Source of the DNA: JBBDLF01 sp040879025
Lineage (GTDB): Bacteria > Pseudomonadota > Gammaproteobacteria > Pseudomonadales > Pseudohongiellaceae
Length of the DNA stretch: 50,406 bases
NCBI GenBank assembly: GCA_040879025.1
Contig: JBBDLF010000004.1
Span: 1 to 50,406 of the forward strand
Direction: 5' to 3'
In this document: piece after piece, positions 1 through 7,666 of the stretch
Layout: each line of letters starts with the position of its first letter
How positions within the stretch are numbered: the first letter of the stretch is position 1
Program-made: the position numbers and the translations under genes
The notes under the pieces: generated by a model
Told to the model about the DNA's origin: nothing
Databases searched by the model: none
What the model saw: only the letters and a program-made list of their open reading frames with translations

Positions 1-91
1 AGCGTACTCCCGCCCGCTCGGGACTCACAGGATTTTCGACACACGTCAGGGATCATGATTCACAATTCAAGACCTGACCCCTGACCCCCTG
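1..91. other. Short region downstream of korB with REP-like motif
   Basis: Non-coding stretch after the korB stop. It carries AAGACCTGACCCC at 69-81, followed directly by a second CTGACCCCC. The same 13 nt occur in inverse orientation inside a hairpin at 31418-31430. No U-tract terminator is visible. It could be part of a REP-like repeat, but two copies in the window are not enough to define a family. Confidence 0.35.
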
Positions 92-1105
92 CTATTCGAC
101 GGTCCAGGTGTGGCCGCTTCCCAGCAGGGTTTTGAGGTCGGCCCGGGTGCGGCTGCGGGCTTCGGTCAGTTGCGTGGTGGTGTCGGCGACATAGCCGGTC
201 TTTGTGGCACTGTAGATGATTCCAACCGCCACCGGGAACTCGGGACCGGACATCAGCGAGAGCATCTGTGCCAGGATGCAATTGGACTCGTCATGGACCA
301 GCACGTCTTCTTCGGAGATACCATCGTGAAGGGTGACCACTTCCAATTCCAGAGTCTGGGTGTTGAGGCGAATACCTTTTTCCTTGTTTTTACCGAAAAG
401 TATGGGCTGGCCATGTACCAGCTCCACCCTGTGGTCGGCGGCAACTTTCTTGTCCTTGACCGTTTCAAAAATACCGTCGTTATAGATCGGGCAGTTCTGC
501 AGAATTTCTATAAATGCAGTGCCTTTGTGTCCATGGCCGCGCTTGATCACATCAGCCAGATGTTTGGCTTCAGTGTCGATAGAGCGCGCGACGAAGGTGC
601 CACCGGCGCCGAGCGCGACCTGGCAGGGAGACAGCGGCAGATCGATCGAGCCCGTCGGCGAAGAGGGAGACCTGGTACCTTGCTTTGAGGTGGGTGAATA
701 CTGACCTTTCGTCAGGCCGTATATTTCATTGTTGAACAACAGAATCTGCAGATCCACATTGCGCCGCAAAACGTGCAGCATGTGGTTGCCACCGATACTG
801 AAACCATCACCGTCACCGGTAATTACCCAGACATCAAGCTCGGGGTTGGCCAGCTTGACGCCGGTGGCGACAGCCGGAGCGCGTCCGTGGATGGTATGAA
901 AGCCGTACGTGTTCATGTAGTAGGGAAATCTCGAAGAGCAGCCGATGCCAGAGATAAAAACCTGATTCTCTCGCGGCCTGTTCAGCTCGGGCATAAGTTT
1001 TTGCACGGTTTTCAGAATAGCGTAGTCACCGCAACCCGGACACCAGCGCACTTCCTGGTCGGAAGAGTAATCTTTCAGAGTCAGTTTGGTTACGGCCTGA
1101 TTCAT
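92..1105 (-). CDS. korB: 2-oxoacid:ferredoxin oxidoreductase, beta subunit (2-oxoglutarate synthase type)
   Basis: Thiamine-diphosphate-binding subunit of a 2-oxoacid:ferredoxin oxidoreductase, which decarboxylates a 2-oxoacid (probably 2-oxoglutarate) to an acyl-CoA and reduces ferredoxin in the cytoplasm. The 337 residues match the family size. Visible are the N-terminal WCPGC motif (Cys22, Cys25), Cys56 in GIGCSS and Cys205 in NCPIY, the usual four ligands of the single [4Fe-4S] cluster. The ThDP/Mg motif GDGDGFSIGGNH starts at residue 97 and NNEIYGLTKGQ follows. The start codon overlaps the korA stop as ATGA, so the two are translationally coupled. Substrate choice (2-oxoglutarate versus pyruvate) is inferred from the KorAB-like two-subunit layout, not from a decisive residue. 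Confidence 0.93.
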   Translation of the reverse strand: MNQAVTKLTLKDYSSDQEVRWCPGCGDYAILKTVQKLMPELNRPRENQVFISGIGCSSRFPYYMNTYGFHTIHGRAPAVATGVKLANPELDVWVITGDGDGFSIGGNHMLHVLRRNVDLQILLFNNEIYGLTKGQYSPTSKQGTRSPSSPTGSIDLPLSPCQVALGAGGTFVARSIDTEAKHLADVIKRGHGHKGTAFIEILQNCPIYNDGIFETVKDKKVAADHRVELVHGQPILFGKNKEKGIRLNTQTLELEVVTLHDGISEEDVLVHDESNCILAQMLSLMSGPEFPVAVGIIYSATKTGYVADTTTQLTEARSRTRADLKTLLGSGHTWTVE

Positions 1106-2988
1106 TGGGTTTTCTCCACTTGAGCGTATTGCGTTCTGATAGCCGCGAGAATTTCTCCGATCTTAAAAGGTTGACCGGATACCTTGTTCAAACCTTCAGC
1201 ATTCACCAGATATTCCGAGCGCAGCAAGCGCACCAGCTGGCCGGTATTCATTTCCGGAACCAGCACACGATCGAAGCCTTGCAGAAGTTCACCCAGATTC
1301 GCCGGCAAGGGTGCGATATAGCGAATATGAATGTGGGATACATCCATACCGGCACGAATGGCCCGCTTGACCGCCTGATGGATGGCGCCATAACTTGATC
1401 CCCAGCCCACGACAGCAAGTTTTCCCGTTTTGTTTCCCATCACCACTTGCTGCAAGGGAATATCTTTGGCTATGCCAACGACTTTGGCTTTACGGGTATC
1501 GGTCATCTTCTGGTGATTGCCAGGGTCATAGGAAATATCACCGGTATCGTAGCTGCGTTCAATGCCGCCAATCCGGTGCTCCAGCCCGGGAGTACCCGGC
1601 TTTGCCCACACCCGCGCCAAGGTTTTGTCATCCCGCAATGAAGGCCGGAAACCCTCAGGGTCGGTTCGGTAAGTAACCGGGAATGGTATCAGGGACTCTA
1701 CATCCGGCAGCGGCCAGGGCTCCGCCGCATTGGCCAGATAGCCATCAGACAGCAGCATAACCGGTGTCATGTATTTGGTGGCCAGACGCACCGCTTCAAT
1801 TGCCGCTTCAAAACAGTCACCCGGCGTGCTGGTTGAAATGACCGGAATGGGTGTGTCGCCGTGGCGACCGAAGACCGCCATATTCAAGTCCGACTGTTCA
1901 GTCTTGGTTGGCAGTCCGGTTGAAGGACCGCCGCGCTGCGTATCGATAATCAGCAAGGGCAGTTCCGCCGCTGCCGCGAGTGCGATTCCCTCGGCCTTCA
2001 AAGCAATACCGGGACCAGCGCTTGAGGTAATGCCGAGTGTTCCGGCGAACGAGGCGCCGATAGCGGCACACACCGCGGCGATTTCATCCTCGGCCTGAAA
2101 CGTGCTGATCCGGAATTCCTTGCGGTTGGCCAGCTCATGCAGCAGATTCGAAGCCGGCGTGATCGGATAGGAGGCAAAAAGCATATTGATGTTCGCCAGT
2201 TCACTGCCCGCGATCAATCCCCACGCCAGTGCCGTGGTACCGGTGATATTGCGATAGGTGCCAGGCGGCACCTTTGCCTTCGGTACCTGGTAAACGTGAA
2301 TACCGGCGGGAAGCTCCGCTGTTTCACCGTAGGCATGACCGGCATTCAAGGCAGCGATATTCGCCTCGGCAATTTCCGGCTGTTTGGCAAATTTCTTTTT
2401 CAGACTCTCTATCGTGGCATGGCGCTCTCGATCGAAAAGCCAGAATACCAATCCAAGGGTCCACATATTTTTGGATCTCAGCGCCGCCTTGTGACCCAGG
2501 TTGAAAGGTTCCACCGCCGACAGCACATGGGCTGAGATATCAATTGACAGCACCCGATAGTTGTCCAGTGATCCGTCTTCAAGCGGATTATGATCATACT
2601 TGGCCTTGGTCAGGTTCTTGTCAGTAAACGCACCGCTGTCGACGATCAGCAGACCTCCGTCCACCAGATTGTCCAGATTGGTGACAAGAGCCGCCGGATT
2701 CATCGCCACCAGCACATCGATTGCGTCGCCCGCGGTGGTGACATCCTCATTACCAAAATGAATCTGGAACGCGGAAACGCCGAACGTCGCCCCTACAGGC
2801 GCACGGATCTCGGCGGGGAAGTCGGGAAAGGTAGAAAGGTCGTTACCATACAGCGCCGTGGACTCGGTAAAATTGGTCCCGGTAAGCTGCATCCCGTCGC
2901 CGGAGTCACCGGCAAAACGTACGACAACTTCCACTACATTCCTGTCATCCAGATGCTGTTCTTCCAGATGTGCCTCAATTAATTCCAT
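1102..2988 (-). CDS. korA: 2-oxoacid:ferredoxin oxidoreductase, fused gamma-alpha subunit
   Basis: Partner of korB. The N-terminal part (about 15-190) is the gamma domain (RFAGDSGDGMQLTG, then AEIRAPVG), and the rest is the alpha pyrimidine-binding domain (YPITPASNLLHELA, FQAEDEIAAVCAAIGAS, TSSAGPG). This fused gamma-alpha plus beta arrangement is typical of oxygen-tolerant KorAB enzymes in aerobes, so the pair may replace or supplement a 2-oxoglutarate dehydrogenase step in the TCA cycle (family knowledge). I chose ATG at 2988 because GAGAG sits about 9 nt upstream. A TTG at 3003 would add five residues. The product is 628 aa. korA is first in the operon and overlaps korB by 4 nt. No ferredoxin gene is adjacent. 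Confidence 0.92.
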   Translation of the reverse strand: MELIEAHLEEQHLDDRNVVEVVVRFAGDSGDGMQLTGTNFTESTALYGNDLSTFPDFPAEIRAPVGATFGVSAFQIHFGNEDVTTAGDAIDVLVAMNPAALVTNLDNLVDGGLLIVDSGAFTDKNLTKAKYDHNPLEDGSLDNYRVLSIDISAHVLSAVEPFNLGHKAALRSKNMWTLGLVFWLFDRERHATIESLKKKFAKQPEIAEANIAALNAGHAYGETAELPAGIHVYQVPKAKVPPGTYRNITGTTALAWGLIAGSELANINMLFASYPITPASNLLHELANRKEFRISTFQAEDEIAAVCAAIGASFAGTLGITSSAGPGIALKAEGIALAAAAELPLLIIDTQRGGPSTGLPTKTEQSDLNMAVFGRHGDTPIPVISTSTPGDCFEAAIEAVRLATKYMTPVMLLSDGYLANAAEPWPLPDVESLIPFPVTYRTDPEGFRPSLRDDKTLARVWAKPGTPGLEHRIGGIERSYDTGDISYDPGNHQKMTDTRKAKVVGIAKDIPLQQVVMGNKTGKLAVVGWGSSYGAIHQAVKRAIRAGMDVSHIHIRYIAPLPANLGELLQGFDRVLVPEMNTGQLVRLLRSEYLVNAEGLNKVSGQPFKIGEILAAIRTQYAQVEKTQ

Positions 2989-3435
2989 AATCGAAACTCT
3001 CAAACTACCGGCAACACAGAGACCGGCAAAAAAAGCAAAATAAAGCGACGCTCAATAGTCATCTCCCTGATACTGGACCGACAAAAGCGCAGACAAGGTG
3101 CAATCATGCACCGGCCAGTCAGTCAAATGGCGGCATACGCGCATTCCGGTCCAGTCCGGGGTGGCAGGATTCTATCAGATAAACAGGAACGGGTCTTCAG
3201 CTCGGAGCCGCTCGGGGCTCCGGGGGAGACGTGAAGCTTGCGCATGGGAAATCCTCCCTGGTCTGAATGAAGCGGGCTGGTCCAAGCTTACACCGTAAGA
3301 GAACGGAAGCAACATGAATCCCGATCAATTACTGAGTCAACCGACTCCGATGGTATCCTTTAACCCGAAGCTGGCAGTCGGCGACAACAGGGCCGTAGCG
3401 AAACCCGGCATCAAAACGTGTAAAGGACCAATAAA
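2989..3435. other. Divergent intergenic region korA / DUF1653 gene
   Basis: About 450 bp between two divergently read genes. It should hold promoters for both directions, but I find no hexamer pair good enough to call. Small reading frames here (for example 3098-3298 and 3314-3514) have no ribosome site of note and no recognisable protein character. A G/C-rich inverted repeat (GGAGCCGCTCGGGGCTCC, 3206-3223) lies mid-region. Confidence 0.4.
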
Positions 3436-3660
3436 ATGGCATCACAGGCTGAACAGCTCCCCAAAGGCAAATACCGGCACTTCAAAGGCAATATGTACGA
3501 ACTGGTTGATGTAGCCAGACACAGCGAAACCCTGGAAGAGTTTGTTGTTTATCGCGCTCTTTATGGAGAACATGGACTGTGGATCAGACCGCGCGCCATG
3601 TTCGAGGAGACCATTGAGAGAGACGGTAGAGGCATGCAGCGATTTCAGTTTGTGGAATGA
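3436..3660 (+). CDS. DUF1653 family small protein
   Basis: A 74-aa protein of the DUF1653 family: LPKGKYRHFKGNMYELVDVA near the N-terminus, then VVYRALYGEHGLWIRP and MFEETI. Family members are small single-domain cytoplasmic proteins of unknown function. The start is supported by AAAGGA about 8 nt upstream. It stands alone, convergent with trhO, with only 11 nt between the two stops. No function can be assigned beyond the family. Confidence 0.85.
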   Translation: MASQAEQLPKGKYRHFKGNMYELVDVARHSETLEEFVVYRALYGEHGLWIRPRAMFEETIERDGRGMQRFQFVE

Positions 3661-3671
3661 CTGGTCATTGA

Positions 3672-4679
3672 TTAGCCTGACTGACCGTTTGCCCGGCGCT
3701 GTCTGTCCTTGAATCGTAATTTTTGACCGCGGCGCTTTTCGATAAGCCGCGTCATCGGCGCACCGATGTGCGCCTCGCCTCGTTGCCGCGCCAGTTCCAT
3801 TTGCCGCTCGCGCTCCGCATATCGCCGAACCTGCCGGTGGTCGTGCTTGTCAAAACAATGAGGGCAACTGATGCCCTTCTGGTACATCTCGCTGTTCTTG
3901 TCTTCATCGGTGATCGGCATGCGGCAGGCGTGACATTGATCGTAGCAGCCTTTTTCAAGGGAATGATTTACCGTAACACGGTTATCAAAAACGAAACACT
4001 CGCCCTGCCAGAGCGATTTTTCCTCAGGAACCTGTTCGAGGTAGTTCAGAATCCCGCCCTCCAGATGATAAACTTCCCCAAACCCCAGTTGCTTAAGATA
4101 GGCCGTGGATTTTTCGCAACGGATACCCCCGGTGCAGAACATCGCCACCTTGCGCTGTCGGTCCGGATCGAGATGCTGACGAACATAGGCGGGAAATTCC
4201 CGAAAGGAACCGGTCCCGGGATTCGCGGCGCCCTTGAATGTACCAATCCGCACTTCGTATTCATTGCGGGTATCGATCACCGTTACATCGGGGTCGCTGA
4301 TCAGCGCGTTCCAGTCTCCGGGCTTTACATAGGTGCCCACACTTCCGGAAGGATCGATACCGGCCACGCCCAGAGTCACGATTTCCCTTTTCAGTTTGAC
4401 CTTGCTTCGGTAGAACGGATTACCCGTGGTTAACGACTCCCTGGATTGCAACCCGGAAAATCTGCGGTCTCGACGCAGCCACGCCAGCACTGTGTCAACC
4501 CCCTGTCGGGAACCGGCTATCGTACCGTTGATACCTTCCGGTGCCAGCAATATCGTGCCCCTGACCTCATTGTCAGTCATACGGTCCAGCAGGGGCTTGC
4601 GAAAGTCGCGATAATCGGGAAAAGAAGTAAAGCGATAAAGCGCCGCGACAACGGTAGCGCCGCCGGTCGGTATATTCAT
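3672..4679 (-). CDS. trhO: tRNA uridine(34) hydroxylase, rhodanese-domain protein (TrhO/YceA)
   Basis: The 335-aa protein has the TrhO architecture. An N-terminal acylphosphatase-like region (about 1-100) contains LLAPEGINGTIAG. A central rhodanese domain (about 120-215) has the active loop CTGGIRCEKS (Cys182 and Cys188). A C-terminal Cys-rich segment has CYDQCHAC and CPHC (Cys245, 249, 252, 272, 275), likely metal-binding. TrhO hydroxylates uridine 34 of certain tRNAs to 5-hydroxyuridine, the first step to cmo5U/mcmo5U, using O2 (family knowledge). The start has AAGGA upstream at normal spacing. A remnant of a different rhodanese lies just upstream (4802-4948). Confidence 0.92.
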   Translation of the reverse strand: MNIPTGGATVVAALYRFTSFPDYRDFRKPLLDRMTDNEVRGTILLAPEGINGTIAGSRQGVDTVLAWLRRDRRFSGLQSRESLTTGNPFYRSKVKLKREIVTLGVAGIDPSGSVGTYVKPGDWNALISDPDVTVIDTRNEYEVRIGTFKGAANPGTGSFREFPAYVRQHLDPDRQRKVAMFCTGGIRCEKSTAYLKQLGFGEVYHLEGGILNYLEQVPEEKSLWQGECFVFDNRVTVNHSLEKGCYDQCHACRMPITDEDKNSEMYQKGISCPHCFDKHDHRQVRRYAERERQMELARQRGEAHIGAPMTRLIEKRRGQKLRFKDRQRRANGQSG

Positions 4680-4801
4680 GGTCTGTCCTTATTGCAACCC
4701 GGAACGTAAATCCGGAGCAAAATCAAAATCCGGCGATGGCATCGCCGATCAGTACCGACATCCGTCAGCGTGCGCATTCTACTTAAGGCTACCCTGGCAG
4801 A

Positions 4802-4948
4802 TCAACGTCTTACCGCAGATCCGGTAGACGGCTCCGCCGGGGATATGATGGGGGGAACGGAGGCATCCAGCACAACCAGTCTCCCGTCATCGAGATGACC
4901 GGCCAGCCATTCAACAGTCACCAGGGATGCAACCGAAGGTTCACTCAT
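4802..4948 (-). pseudogene. N-terminal remnant of a SseA-type rhodanese (sulfurtransferase)
   Basis: A 48-codon frame that starts with ATG 5 nt after the stop of the DUF3014 gene. Its product reads MSEPSVASLVTVEWLAGHL and continues DDGRLVVLDASVPPI. That is the standard opening of thiosulfate/3-mercaptopyruvate sulfurtransferases (LVS-x-EWLA-x-HL then VVLDAS). The frame then ends at TGA; there is no further rhodanese sequence, no second domain and no catalytic Cys. I read it as the 5' end of a truncated gene. The alternative, a genuine 48-aa peptide, is less likely given the full-length family size of roughly 280 aa. The similarity is recognised by eye. Confidence 0.55.
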
Positions 4949-4953
4949 GCTGT

Positions 4954-5823
4954 TTACAGTTGCATGAGAAACCCGCGCAGCTTGGCTTTCAGTTTCTCGG
5001 TGTTTTCAGGCCCGATGCGCATCAACTGCTTATCGATGCCGGGCAGGTTCTCGAGGTCGGTATCGGCATACAGATACATCACCGAGGGCTTGATCAGCTG
5101 GTAAGGGCCTTCCATCCGTTCCGTGCTCAATACGTTTCTGATGGCCTGCTCAAGCGTATCGTCAAAATTGACATCGCGAAATCCAATTTCGGCGTAGGCC
5201 TGTTGAAACAACGGAGCGAGTGTGCGATAGAAAGCAACCGCCTGCCCGGTATCGAGCGCCACGAACGCATCGATCACCGCGTCGAAACGGTCGAAGGCAG
5301 CTTCGTCCATCACATACAGGTTTTCGTCAACCGTGCGTACCGGCATTTCCTGCTGGATTGCGTTATAGGGTAGTTGTGCCTCCGGGAAATTCCGCTTGCT
5401 GATGTTATCGACATACACGACGAACCTGCGCACCAACTGGTCGTCGGCAAGCTGGCGCACCAGCGCCATGCCGCTGGTCATCTCCCTCAGGTTGTCCAGT
5501 ATGAAGCCGTCACTTTCGTTAAGCCGCGGCAACTCCACAACCGTTATTTCCTCTTCGGGTTCCGGAAGGACTTCTTCGGGGGGCGAGGCAATGACCGGGT
5601 CTTGTGCGACAGCAGGAGGCGCGATTGTTTCAACCGGCTCGGGAACGGGTTCCTGCGCCGGAGGTGGTGGCGCCGGATCGGTAGTGACCTCTTCCGGGGT
5701 CGGTGGCGGAATGACAACAGTGGTAGTGCCTTCTGGAGGTTCGTAAGTGGCGGCCAGATAGACCAGGTAACCCAGCGTGAGGATCGCCACCAGGGCGATC
5801 GCCATCAAACTCTTTTGACCCAT
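4954..5823 (-). CDS. DUF3014 domain protein, membrane-anchored
   Basis: A 289-aa protein with one N-terminal membrane segment (about residues 5-26), a long Pro/Glu-rich linker (about 28-95, with runs such as PPPTPEE and APPPPAQEP) and a C-terminal globular domain of the DUF3014 type (LPRLNESDGF, QLVRRFVVYVDNISKRNFP, GFRDVNFDDTLEQAI). The domain should face the periplasm. The function is unknown. I chose the ATG at 5823 because GGAG lies 8 nt upstream; the frame is open further upstream but that extension lacks any protein character. A truncated rhodanese frame follows within 5 nt. Confidence 0.8.
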   Translation of the reverse strand: MGQKSLMAIALVAILTLGYLVYLAATYEPPEGTTTVVIPPPTPEEVTTDPAPPPPAQEPVPEPVETIAPPAVAQDPVIASPPEEVLPEPEEEITVVELPRLNESDGFILDNLREMTSGMALVRQLADDQLVRRFVVYVDNISKRNFPEAQLPYNAIQQEMPVRTVDENLYVMDEAAFDRFDAVIDAFVALDTGQAVAFYRTLAPLFQQAYAEIGFRDVNFDDTLEQAIRNVLSTERMEGPYQLIKPSVMYLYADTDLENLPGIDKQLMRIGPENTEKLKAKLRGFLMQL

Positions 5824-6100
5824 ACATTGTCTCCGCTGTATCGCGCTGACCGGATTCGATCTGAAACAGGCCCGCGCAGACCTCATTCAGAGGTGACCGA
5901 CCTGCTTGCCGGTCGATTGCAGGTTGCTCATCCCGGCATTGCGATAGTCTGCAGGAATTCTGGCATACCGGGTAATAAGGCGGCAAGACGGAATGATACA
6001 GGTTCATGATAAAGTCATGATACTGACGCTTTCCAGCCAGAATTGACCCTAGTAATGTAACAGAATCCACGGTGGCTGAAATGTCGGTGATGCTGCCGGC

Positions 6101-7135
6101 TCAGTAACGCCTGGCGCTGCGGCCGATGCGGTCCGCCGCCACTTCCATTTCTCGAATCTGCGTGGTCAGCGAGTCTCTCTCCTCTGCGGTCAGGACAGGC
6201 TGGTTCTGAATTGTTTCAAGCCGTGTTATGGCCAACTCGACTGAACGCAGGTAACGCTGCACCGCGAATCGCTTGGCGTCACGCTGAGACTCCCGGTACC
6301 TGGGATTTTCCCGCTGCACGGAATAACAAACCCGTGAAACTTTGCCGTTGGCGTCTCTTACCATGTCGCAAACGGTCTCACTGACGTAGCGGCTGGCGGT
6401 TCCTTCAAAGTAAGTATAAGGTGTCGCTGCGACCGACTGCGCCACCTCAATGTCGATTTGACTCTTGCCATGAATGAGGGAGACAAGCTCGGCTTCCGGA
6501 ATGACACCCTCCTCTTCGATGCGGGCCAGTTCGCGGCGGTAAAACTCGCTGGCATCCTCCGCCAGGCGATTGCGACTGCGGAAATCCAAACCCAGCAGGT
6601 TTTCTCTTACCAGCCTGGTTTTCCAGCGGCCGTAGTCATCCACCATTTCTACATAACTCATGTCATCTGGTGAAAAGGCGCGCGCGCCGATGTAAAACGC
6701 CAGCGCCTTGTGTTTGTCCACCGCTACCCAGTCGCCGGCCGCCGACGCGGTATCGATAATCTGGTTGACAATAGGCAATTGCCGTTCGCTCTGCAGCCCG
6801 GTGGCAATGCGCGACAGGTAGAGCGCCTGCGTCAACTGGCTCATCGCTTCCTCCGACATATCATGCTCTCGGTACCACGCCGCCAGATCTGAATAGGCTT
6901 CGATCAGCGCGGGATCGCTCCAGCCGAGCTCCGTCTCAAGCTGCTCGATATGCTGAAGATGCCGGGAAAGCTGCGTATTGAGTTCCTGCGCTGACAACTG
7001 CCCTGCCCCCCCTTCACCATCCGCCGTAGCCAACCCGGGAAGCGCGGGCGCGGCGTCATCCTGGGCGGCGGGCAGGCTGCCGCAGAGCAGCAGGCTCAAG
7101 GCCGCAAGTACGGTAATCATTCGGCGTTTGGTCAT
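6101..7135 (-). CDS. Exported protein with TPR-like helical repeats, unknown function
   Basis: A 344-aa protein with a Sec signal peptide (MTKRRMITVLAALSLLLCGS, cleavage probably after SLPAA). The body is almost entirely helical. Residues about 55-130 look like a tetratricopeptide pair (LIEAYSDLAAWYREHDMSEEAMSQLTQALYLS cut here into its two halves: a YSDLAAWY helix and an EEAMSQLTQALYLS helix). A later part has FYRRELARIEEEG. Two Cys (ETVCDM and SRVCYS) near the C-terminal third could form a periplasmic disulfide. I do not recognise a named family. The gene is divergent from the large TonB receptor across a 531-bp gap and is followed by the DUF3014 gene after 277 bp. Confidence 0.75.
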   Translation of the reverse strand: MTKRRMITVLAALSLLLCGSLPAAQDDAAPALPGLATADGEGGAGQLSAQELNTQLSRHLQHIEQLETELGWSDPALIEAYSDLAAWYREHDMSEEAMSQLTQALYLSRIATGLQSERQLPIVNQIIDTASAAGDWVAVDKHKALAFYIGARAFSPDDMSYVEMVDDYGRWKTRLVRENLLGLDFRSRNRLAEDASEFYRRELARIEEEGVIPEAELVSLIHGKSQIDIEVAQSVAATPYTYFEGTASRYVSETVCDMVRDANGKVSRVCYSVQRENPRYRESQRDAKRFAVQRYLRSVELAITRLETIQNQPVLTAEERDSLTTQIREMEVAADRIGRSARRY

Positions 7136-7666
7136 AAACAGCGTTCCCTTTTCACCCGCTTCATCCAGGCAATGGTCCGGGGTGGGTTCAGTACGATATT
7201 ACCGTGAGAAAATGAACCGTGTCTTAACTAATCCCATTTGGGCGTGACATTTTGTGCAGTCAATCAAGTGCCTGATAAATCTATAATTCTTTTTATTTAC
7301 AAATTTCGGCGGATTGTCCTGTTGTATAAGACCGTGCAATCGCTGTCATTCGCGTCAGCAATGTGGGATTCCGAACGGAGGTTCGACGCCAGCCATGTTC
7401 GCAATGCTTGAACCCTCCCCCGCAAATCGACGGAATAAAAACCCGCCATTTTTATACCATTCGTACCATATGTGATCGTGGTAAACGGCGCCCCCCTGTC
7501 GTATTTTCAAATCAAGTCACTCGTAGTAGTGGATTTGGCTTTTTTGCTGTGATACAAACGGCTGGAAAGACAGGAGTTCTCAATCCTCACCTTTAAGTTC
7601 GGAATCCCCGCAATTTAAGGGTTATAACAACGTAGTTTTTGAATAACAGAGATAGGAGAGAGTTAC
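7136..7666. promoter_or_regulatory. 531-bp divergent regulatory region upstream of the large TonB receptor
   Basis: No gene is seen here. An AT-rich core at about 7265-7310 contains TATAAT at 7282-7287 (plus strand), but no convincing -35 at 16-18 nt, so the promoter call is tentative. A direct repeat TACCAT-n3-TACCAT (7455-7469) is followed by TGTGATC and could be a regulator site. The receptor's ribosome site TAGGAGAG is at about 7654-7661. The length of the region suggests regulated expression of the receptor. Confidence 0.35.

Noticed and set aside
3314..3514. 66-codon frame upstream of the DUF1653 gene
   Set aside because: Overlaps the DUF1653 gene in another frame, which has the better RBS and a known family.
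5824..6070. Possible gene upstream of the DUF3014 gene (minus strand)
   Set aside because: Open frame only; composition and lack of RBS argue against it.
7282..7287. TATAAT as promoter of the TonB receptor
   Set aside because: No -35 at proper distance; listed only as tentative within the regulatory region.
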